DNA from: Boletus sp. NGJ
Taxonomy: Eukaryota > Basidiomycota > Agaricomycetes > Boletales > Boletaceae
DNA: 64,000 nt
Direction: 5' to 3'
Assembly: GCA_019096195.1 (NCBI GenBank)
Contig: JAGTXK010000118.1
Span: 1 to 64,000, forward strand
The stretch's first letter is position 1; every line of letters starts with the position of its first letter. The position numbers and the translations under genes are program-made. A model generated the notes under the pieces. It did no database searches. It was not told where the DNA came from and saw only the letters and a program-made list of their open reading frames with translations. This document shows positions 56,663-64,000 of the stretch, piece by piece.

Positions 56663-58576
56663 ATGGCCTCCCGACTCTTCGCGCTTCTTATCGGAATCGA
56701 CAACTACAAATCTGGGCGTATCTGGAACCTCGAGGCCTGTGCTGATGATGCACGGCGCGTGAAGCAGTGGCTGGTGCATGACCTCCAAGTCCCCAGCACC
56801 AACGTTGCCCTCCTTGTCAACAAGGAAGCCACCAAATGTCGCATTGAAGACGTTTTTATGAGCCACCTCGTCAATAATCCCGCGATTTCCCAAGGAGACG
56901 CCATCCTCATCTACTTTGCTGGTCACGGCAGCAGCATGCCCGCGCCTCGAGATTGGTGCGAGGGTAAACCACGCCACGTCCAGGTTCTTTGTCCCTACGA
57001 CCATGACACCAAAGGTCCTGAAGGCCGGGTTGCGGGCATCTCCGATCGTTCCCTGTGCTCCATGCTTGGGGAGCTCAGTGCCGTAAAGGGAGACAACATC
57101 ACTTTGGTTCTGGATTGTTCGTTTTCGTCTCCACAGCTAGCTGGTAACGCACACGATCGACATGGCATTCGGTGTACTCCTACCGAGAAGGCTCGGAAGG
57201 ATGACCTGTTCAGCGGTTTGTGGAGGGGCGCAATTGGGAAGAGGTTCCATGGAGAGCATGGATTCTACCAGGACAATTGCCCTACACATACACTCCTGGC
57301 TGCGTGCAAACCCGACGAGATGGCGACGGAGTGGAAAGAAGGGGGTAGATTTACGCAGGAATTTCTCGCGATGACAAAGGAAGTACCCCTCCACCAGCTG
57401 AGAAATTACGAGGTCTCAGGGCGTCTCAATCCAGCCGGTCATGTTCCCCAACATCCAGTCTGCTTAGGACGGCACAAGGATCGTGCGCTCTTCGATGGCA
57501 TCCCTTTCATCCCAGACACGAACTTTATTCCAGTAGAAGGGGACAAGGACGGTCTGCGCCTGCACATGGGTGCGATTCATGGCGTCGTAGAGGGCACTGA
57601 GTTCAGCGTCCACTCCCACAATCGCTGTGGATCGCTGAATCCATCGCTTGACAACTTCCGCGTGTATGAAGTACACCCAACATGGTCTCTTGCCAGACGT
57701 AAAAGCATTAACAAGCGTGGTCGGCGAGGGTCTTGGGCACGCATTACGCGGTGGAACACGCGCACTCCTTTCCGAGTTTACATGAAGAAGACCTGTTCCT
57801 CTATTTTCCGTCATCTTTTCTGCCGCCCAAGCCCTGACGGGCTCGACGGCATACCCGTTAAAGAGGGGCTCAATATCGTCGAGGTTGAACACTCCACATT
57901 GGCAGATATATCTGTCGGGGTGCACTCTCGAGCCGTTCGAGTGCAAACTCACAACCAGCTTGCGCCACCCCGCCGTCCTGTGCTGAAAATAGAGAAAAAG
58001 GATAAGGAGCGATCGGCGCTTATCTTAGACGAAGCCGCACGTTATCATATGCATCTTCATCGCACGAACCCCGATAATCCCTTTCGACATCACCTTCAGC
58101 TGGAACTTCATCTCGTCGATCCCCAGAGCCAAAGACGGGTGGGCCAAAATCTTCTGGTCAATGGAAAGGCTGATCTCGTGCGCGTGCTGGGCGATTCATA
58201 CGCAGTTGTTCTTCGAAATCACTCTGACAGAGATCTCTGGCCATATCTCGCGTATATGGATTCCAATGGGGTTGATATCCATCTTCTATATCACCCACAA
58301 CCATCTTCCCCTGCTCCAACCCTCCCGAAGCACGGAAGTTTGGAGATTGAATTAGGGTCTTACTCTCTACCGCAACTCGACTCCGGCTTCTTGAAACTAT
58401 TCGTATCGACCTCGTACACCTCTCTGGGACTTTTGGAGCAGAGTTCGACCCCCATCCAACCTTCTCATTCGGAGCCCTCCGTTCCTCGGTCTCCCCAGCT
58501 CGGGTATGACGGACAGGAGTGGGACACTGCTCTTGCCATCCTTAATTTTTCGGATGCAACTCAAGGGAGGTTTTGA
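56663..58576 (+). CDS. Caspase-like (peptidase C14) protein, altered active site
   Basis: Intronless 637-residue protein, in contrast to its multi-exon neighbours. Residues 1 to about 260 form a caspase-like fold: RLFALLIGIDNYKSGRIWNL, the acidic ACADDARRVKQWL, and GDAILIYFAGHGSSM with the catalytic His (H88). The cysteine strand reads NITLVLDCSFSSPQL where related proteins have DCCHSG or DSCHSG, so the usual catalytic Cys position (153) is Ser and the following His is Phe; Cys152 aligns with the preceding residue. The later HTLLAACKPDEMATEW block is typical of Agaricomycete caspase-domain proteins. Residues about 270-637 form a second region with possible beta-sandwich strands and no recognised family. 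The protein is probably inactive as a protease or uses a shifted residue. Stop TGA at 58574-58576. Such proteins occur in expanded families in Agaricomycetes. Confidence 0.85.
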   Translation: MASRLFALLIGIDNYKSGRIWNLEACADDARRVKQWLVHDLQVPSTNVALLVNKEATKCRIEDVFMSHLVNNPAISQGDAILIYFAGHGSSMPAPRDWCEGKPRHVQVLCPYDHDTKGPEGRVAGISDRSLCSMLGELSAVKGDNITLVLDCSFSSPQLAGNAHDRHGIRCTPTEKARKDDLFSGLWRGAIGKRFHGEHGFYQDNCPTHTLLAACKPDEMATEWKEGGRFTQEFLAMTKEVPLHQLRNYEVSGRLNPAGHVPQHPVCLGRHKDRALFDGIPFIPDTNFIPVEGDKDGLRLHMGAIHGVVEGTEFSVHSHNRCGSLNPSLDNFRVYEVHPTWSLARRKSINKRGRRGSWARITRWNTRTPFRVYMKKTCSSIFRHLFCRPSPDGLDGIPVKEGLNIVEVEHSTLADISVGVHSRAVRVQTHNQLAPPRRPVLKIEKKDKERSALILDEAARYHMHLHRTNPDNPFRHHLQLELHLVDPQSQRRVGQNLLVNGKADLVRVLGDSYAVVLRNHSDRDLWPYLAYMDSNGVDIHLLYHPQPSSPAPTLPKHGSLEIELGSYSLPQLDSGFLKLFVSTSYTSLGLLEQSSTPIQPSHSEPSVPRSPQLGYDGQEWDTALAILNFSDATQGRF

Positions 58577-58898
58577 GGATAAAAAGTAACATATCCATTT
58601 AGGCAAATCAACCCACGGGCCGGCCTTGGAGTGATACACTTACGCCTACATAATCTAAAGTATCGTAATTGTGTTCAAAGTTATGACATTATATGCATAT
58701 GTTGAATGAGATGAGATGATTACTGTACTAGCAGATCTGATGATGAATCGATGACTCAGGAGCCCGCTTGCACAGCCACGTCAACCAAAGCTTCAAAGTG
58801 GCTTGTTCGCTAGACTTGACTTTAAACGCTTTGTGAGCCCACCAACCTGGTTGTCTCGTGGGCTCCTATCACCATTAAGAAGGAGCACTACTGTATGC
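58577..58898. other. Intergenic spacer before POLK
   Basis: About 320 nt between the caspase-like stop and the POLK start. No gene is seen. An out-of-frame ATG at 58895 overlaps the start region of POLK (ATGCATGAAG). Confidence 0.5.
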
Positions 58899-61568
58899 AT
58901 GAAGTCCGAGGTTCAACAATCACCTTCGGAACCATCTCAAGACTCTGCCAGTCTCCTCAAGCGCCTTGCCGGCCCTTCGTCCACCAAGGCTGGGTCCGTT
59001 CTGAGAGCTCCAATACACTGACCACTCAAAGGGGCTGACACCATTTGATTCCATCCAGGTTAGTCCAGGATCAAAATGAGATTAATCGGATCATCGCGGA
59101 GGTTTCGAAAGGCTCCAAATTCTACGAGGCAAGCAATCTTGCTAGCGTCACTGTGGCAGAATGAGTGACCCTACTCCTCTCTGCCAATCTCAGAATGAAA
59201 AGAGGAAGGACAAAGAACTCTCTGTAAAGATCACGAAGATCCTCAAGCAGCGTGAAGAAGCCTTGAATGGAGTAGACATCTGTGCGTGATAATTCTGAGC
59301 ATTCTGGCACCGTCAACCCTCTCAGACATGAATTCAGGCGCGATAGAGAATCAGGTCGACCATATCGTGAGTGAGGGAAACGATAGTCAACCAATGGCCT
59401 CCTCCCTTTCACAGATTGAAGAGCTCGAAGATGGGCGTGACCTCAGTCAGATTATCGTGCACGTCGACATGGACGCATTTTACGCCAGCGTGGAGCTTCT
59501 CCATAATTCTTCTCTTGAGGGGAAACCGTTTGGTGTGCGTGTTTGATGCCCTAGCTACACGTGACAACAATCAGATATACAGCTTTTTAGGTTGGTGGCG
59601 GCGTGCTTTGCACTGCTTCCTACGAAGCGCGCAAGTATGGCGTTCGTTCGGGGATGGCAGGTGAGAGTAGGCGCATCGCATCGGACTGGTTTCCCTAACA
59701 ATGTCATGTAGAATTTGTTGCAAGGAAACTCTGTCCAGAACTCATCGTCGTCAAGCTCAACTTTGAACGCTACTCTGAAATGTCGAAACGGTGTATGAGG
59801 ATTTTTCGAACGTATGACCCCAACATGTCTGTTGCCGGTTGTGACGAGGGATACCTGAAGTAAGTGATATGGTCATACCATAGACTGACAGACCTAAAGC
59901 ACGCAAAGCATAACACAATATTGCGCAGACCATCAGATTGACGCAGAAACATGTGTGCAGGAAATGCGGGCCGCTGTTCATAGTGAAACGAAGCTAACGG
60001 TGAGCGCAGGTGTTGCGCCTAACAAGGTTTGAAGCTGCCATCCCATGCTCTCCAAAAACTAACACATATCCAGATGCTAGCAAAGGTTGGTGGATAGACA
60101 CATTGCGTTAATCACCTGTCATCTGACATTATACAGATATCCTCGGATAAAGTGCGAGTGTTTTATAATCTTGGCGGAGCTCCCTGTTCAGTGCCCCTCC
60201 ACAGAACAAGCCTAACGGACAATTTCTTCTTCCCTTCGACCGTGATTCTATCAAAACGTTTATGCGTGATTTGTCCATACGTAAAGTCCCTGGGGTAGGC
60301 AGGGTACATGAGAGACTCCTCGATGTTATTGATATCAAGGTACATCTGGAAGTTGGTCGTATTGGGCTTCTGACTGTTCACCACGATTTTCTACTGCTCT
60401 AGAGTTGTGGGGACATTTACACCCACAGAGCAACATTGTATTTGATGGACAAGCAATTTGGATTGCGATTCCTGCTCAAAACGTATCTCGGGATCGCTTC
60501 GAATGTAGTCCAGGCAGGAACGCGAGAAGAACGGAAGAGTATAGGTGCAGAAAGGTATGATGTATTTGTTCATGTGTCGTCCAGACACTGAGTCGAATCT
60601 CAGAACATTCCGTGCCTTGAGCGATAAACATATGATACTTTCGAAGCTTGAGGATGTTGCCGACGAGCTTGCAAGAGACATGGTCTCTGGTGGTTGGACA
60701 GGAAAGACCGTCACACTCAAGTATAAACTCGATACCTATCAGGGTAATAGCCACTCTCCTGCAGCCCCCCCTCGAATGTTCATTGGGATTGACGAGTTCT
60801 ATTTGAGTTTTTACTAGGGCGAAATCGCTTGACCGTTGGGCCAGCCAGAAGAAGGAAGATCTATTTACAGTGAGAGGGTCATTCCAAGAATTTCATGGTT
60901 CCTCTGACGGATGATAACCTGTCAGATTGGCAAAGAACTCTTGCTTCCGGAATTACCGCTGACAATCCGACTGATTGGGTTGCGAATAACGAAGCTCAAG
61001 GACCTACATGCTGCAGAGCCCGCGGGTGGGATCAAACGTGTAAGTGCTGAGAAGCTTGGTGGATAGGGCAACTCTCGAACTGCCTATCTAGTTTTTCGGA
61101 ACATCGAGCTCGCCACGGAAAAGGGTGAAGCTGGAGGCAGACATAGGAGGACAATCCGAACCTGAAGGGGAGGATGATTCAATGCCAGGGTTTTACGAAG
61201 AGGAAGAACTCGATTTGGACCACCTTGGGCAGGGTGATCAAACCATGGAAGGTTCTGACGAGATGCTATCGAAACCGCATTCCAAACCACACTCCGGTAT
61301 CAATGCCTCACCTCCTTTAGGGACGAGCTCCAAAAAACACATTTTCAATCTGTTTGAAGCATCGGGATCGGGTCTTCTTCAGGATCAAGAGCGGGTGGTA
61401 ACGGTGGCAGAACATCATACCTGCCCCATCTGTAGCAAACAACTGAAAACAGATAACCAAGGATTCAATGCCCATATCGACTTTTGCTTAAGCAAGGGCG
61501 CCATCCTGGAAGCGCAGGCCGAGGCAAGTAGTCCAAAGGCATTCAAGACTGGCAAGCAGCCGAAGTGA
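58899..61568 (+). CDS. POLK: DNA polymerase kappa (Y family, DinB)
   Basis: Translesion Y-family DNA polymerase. The ATG at 58899 opens MKSEVQQSPSEPSQDSASLL; intron 58994-59058 joins KAGLVQDQNEINRIIAEVSK and KGSKFYE. The intron 59129-59193 begins GCAAGC, a GC-AG intron, and leads to NEKRKDKELSVKITKILKQ. Catalytic blocks: IIVHVDMDAFYASVEL, GGGVLCTASYEARKYGVRSG, MSVAGCDEGYLN (catalytic acids D/E), KLTVSAGVAPNKMLAKISSD, KPNGQFLLPFDRDSIKTFM (read across an intron) and KVPGVGRVHERLL. The little-finger region includes ERTFRALSDKHMILSKLEDV and GWTGKTVTLKYKLDTYQ. The C-terminus has an acidic region and one UBZ zinc finger, TCPICSKQLKTDNQGFNAHI..C, which binds ubiquitinated PCNA in the family. Stop TGA at 61566-61568. 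Only 65 nt separate it from the next gene. Confidence 0.93.
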
Positions 61569-61633
61569 ATGTAATGTCACGTGACCGTCTAATAGTACAT
61601 TAGTTATTGTTTTATGTCGGGAATGAACTGAGC

Positions 61634-63928
61634 ATGCAAGCATGTCGTGTCCTCCGCAATTCGTCTACGCTGACTCCCCGGACGGGTGCTAGTATCACCT
61701 CTTTATTTCTACCCCATACCGTCCCCAACCATTTCAGTGTTCCTTCCATAATCTCAGACCATGGAAGACACCTCGCTAATATTGCACCATTACACCAGCC
61801 TGAGCAATCCTTGGCCATTCGAAAGCGGGTATCCATATTGCTGCAGAAAACCATCTCCCTCCTGCCACGAACACTCCCTACTACGGATGGTGCAATAGGA
61901 CCAGAATCATCCCTTTTCTGGAGCAACATACTTGAAAGATCCATCGCCGAGCTAAGCTCTGGTTCGGACCAGGTGTCTTTGAAAGCTACTGTTGCTGGTA
62001 AGCGGCTCTGCGATTGTGTCGTGCATTCATTCATCCTGGATCCCTATTGTCCTGTTGTCGTTCTTGCTTCTACCTAGTCTGTGGTTTCGACAAGTGGGCT
62101 TGTTCGCATGACCTGGTCACGGCCCTTTTGGAAGACCCTTTCACTTCTGATCCTACCTATACCGAGATTTTGCGCAACCGGTGGCAGGACGCTCCCAGCT
62201 GCGTAAATATCGAGTAAGCAACCCTGTTTTCTATCGATCGACCAATGTCATACGAGACCAATATAGGTATGGCAAACCCACTGCGTTTGCTGGAGAGCTC
62301 TCTAGCCCGTCAGATTGGCTTCAACGATTCCCACATGCTATCCGACTCACTGAGCTTCCCGACCTCTCATCCTTGTCCAGCATCAACGACGAGACGGACA
62401 ATCTCTTGCTGGACAGCGACGTCCTTCTGTTACTCTGTGATCCCGTCGTCACCCCTCTCTCTGATCTCGCTCACCGTACTAAGCACCTGCTCAATAGGCC
62501 AAACACCATCCTCATTCTGACATCAGGCACGGCTTCTGACTCTCATCGTCAGTTCGTTTCTCGAACGTTGTCTACAATGGGGTATCGACCGGGACACATT
62601 CTATTCGTCGACCCCAGACAAGCGTTGGGCGCAGTTACTGCCTTACAAGCCAACCCCACATCACCCTCTACGATTGACAGGTACCAAAGAGACACTCTTG
62701 GTTCTCGAATATCTACCATTTCGGTAGCAATTAACGAGATTCTCAGACCGAAGAATCAGTCCCAGACATCTTTGCTGGATCTTCGGCAAGAAACTGCACT
62801 TTCACAGGTCCATGGTTCACTTTCTGCAGGTTTCGGGTCAGTCGAAGCCACTAAGAAAGATATTGATCGTGTGGCTAGTAAGATGAACGATCTGTCGTCC
62901 GAAGTAGCAAAGATTCAAGAAAATACAAGACATGAGATCCTCGGCAAGCCGGGAGAGGATAACAAGATCGAGAAGGCGCTGTTTCTGGCTACAACGGAAA
63001 TGAACGCACTGCTAGGATCTCTCACGTTCTGGAAAATGGTCTGGCGTGTTGATGAGATAGGAGCACTCGTTTTTGCTGCAGTACAAGGGCAGTGGTGTAA
63101 AGGGCTCGAAAATCAGGTGAGGAGCGTTTGGTTGAGTCGATGGGGGAAGGATCTCAAGTTCATCGTCAAAACCAGCTCATTCTACAAACCGGATGCCTGG
63201 AATTTACCCAGAGAGAACTGTTTATCTCTGCGTTCAGCCTCCTCTCTGCTGCCTCCCAAACCTCTCTTCGTTCACCTGTCCTCGAAAACCAACTTCAACA
63301 GCTGAAACGTTCGCCTACTCATGTTCTCACAGTAAACAGTCTAACACAGCCAATACATGACCGCCGGAGCCAGTTGATACAGTACACCACCTCAAGGTTG
63401 CACCGAGAAGCACAGAGTGCTGTCGTTGGTGCATTCGGTGGTGTACTAAGTGGCGCAGGTCTAGGATGGTGGTTAGCATTTGGTGAACACATTTTCAGCC
63501 TGGGAGCAAGCACAGAGATGGGGACGGCGATAGGTTCAGGTGCGCTGCTCGCGGTGAGCAGCATCCGATGGGCAGTGGGAAAGTGGGAGCGGGCAAAGCG
63601 AAGATGGGCACAGGATTCGGCAAGGATCGGAGAAGGCCTCACGCGCGATCTCCAAGTATGGGTTTACGACTTGTGCTCTTCATGGACAGTCGCTGACACC
63701 GTTTGTCCATAGCGCACTATTCAGCGAACGGTGGATAACAACGTAACTGTCGTAGCTTCGACAGCGTGCAAGGGCATGCAAGATCTCGTCGACAGACGTC
63801 GGAATGAGGTCCACCAGTTGCACGGAGAGCTCTGCGATTTAGATGTTGAGCTCCGCGCATGCGCTCAGTTTCCCGCATCATGGACAGCGCAAAGTCCAAT
63901 TTCTGTAAAGGTAGTAGATATAGAATAG
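61634..63928 (+). CDS. Mmc1-like mitochondrial inner-membrane protein
   Basis: Fungal protein resembling the Mmc1 family of mitochondrial proteins with a dynamin-like layout. The ATG at 61634 opens MQACRVLRNSSTLTPRTGAS, rich in Arg and Ser, as a mitochondrial presequence. Exons join FWSNILERSIAELSSGSDQV to VCGFDKWACSHDLVTALLED and, after intron 62213-62265 or so, YGKPTAFAGELSSPSDWLQR. A D-loop-like region has LTELPDLSSLSSINDET and PNTILILTSGTAS. A helical region (ATKKDIDRVASKMNDLSSEV) precedes TEMNALLGSLTFWKMVWRVD. After an intron near 63118-63175 comes LQTGCLEFTQRELFISAF, a hydrophobic hairpin VGAFGGVLSGAGLGWWLAFG..GSGALLAVSSIRW and a coiled C-terminus ending ISVKVVDIE, stop at 63926-63928. 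No P-loop is visible. The family call rests on recall of layout and is moderate. Confidence 0.65.
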
Positions 63929-64000
63929 ATGTTCATTATTCCGCAGGCGACAGATTGGCGATGGTATACATCAGGCAATAAATGTTCCTCCCTTCTATGA

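Overview
This window reads as a gene-dense nuclear segment of a basidiomycete fungus, most likely an Agaricomycete; a Rhizoctonia/Ceratobasidiaceae-type genome is my guess, not something the sequence proves. The reasons are about two dozen spliced eukaryotic genes with very short GT-AG introns (mostly 40-70 nt), fungus-specific genes (a DASH-complex Duo1, Kre9/Knh1-like wall protein, SigF-like NTF2 protein, Mmc1-like mitochondrial protein, Bli-3-like flavin protein), and no operons, plasmid or phage features.

Layout. 0.3-6.0 kb: three head-to-tail MetX-like alpha/beta hydrolases. 6.2-9.1 kb: an EMP70/TM9 endomembrane protein. 9.5-10.3 kb (-): a membrane-anchored DUF1771-Smr protein. 10.4-15.0 kb: a decayed duplication, a Kre9-like secreted protein (-) and the DEAD-box helicase DBP10 (+). 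15.1-18.9 kb (-): queuine tRNA-ribosyltransferase and an equilibrative nucleoside transporter. 20.0-21.8 kb: mitochondrial tyrosyl-tRNA synthetase. 21.8-24.2 kb: no gene seen. 24.3-26.6 kb: SigF-like NTF2 protein and DASH subunit Duo1. 27.4-29.1 kb (-): unknown Ser/Pro-rich membrane-tailed protein. 29.7-32.8 kb: divergent pair ATG27 (-) and Josephin/ataxin-3-like deubiquitinase (+). 33.1-39.0 kb (-): transmembrane RING ligase, GABA transaminase and allantoinase. 39.1-41.5 kb: TBC Rab-GAP. 41.7-44.3 kb (-): Bli-3-like protein and an unknown protein with a 72-nt internal repeat. 44.6-45.3 kb: a fossil retroelement fragment. 45.8-55.9 kb (-): zinc-binding 2OG-Fe(II) oxygenase, F1 ATP synthase delta, glutamate-cysteine ligase and Beclin-1/ATG6. 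56.7-58.6 kb: caspase-like protein with an altered active site. 58.9-63.9 kb: DNA polymerase kappa and an Mmc1-like mitochondrial protein.

The genes do not form one pathway. Themes that recur are mitochondria (tyrosyl-tRNA synthetase, ATP synthase delta, GABA transaminase, Mmc1-like), autophagy (ATG27, ATG6), ubiquitin (Josephin DUB, RING ligase) and nitrogen scavenging (GABA transaminase beside allantoinase). The points most worth a second look are the caspase-like protein with Ser at the catalytic-Cys position, the tandem hydrolase triplet with different intron sets, an 11-nt microexon in the Josephin gene, a candidate 23-nt intron plus a C-terminal frame break in the tyrosyl-tRNA synthetase, a one-base frame break in Duo1, the decayed duplication next to DBP10, and the large zinc/2OG oxygenase of unknown substrate. 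I did not see a clear new multi-gene system. Exon limits given here come from reading frames and splice signals only.
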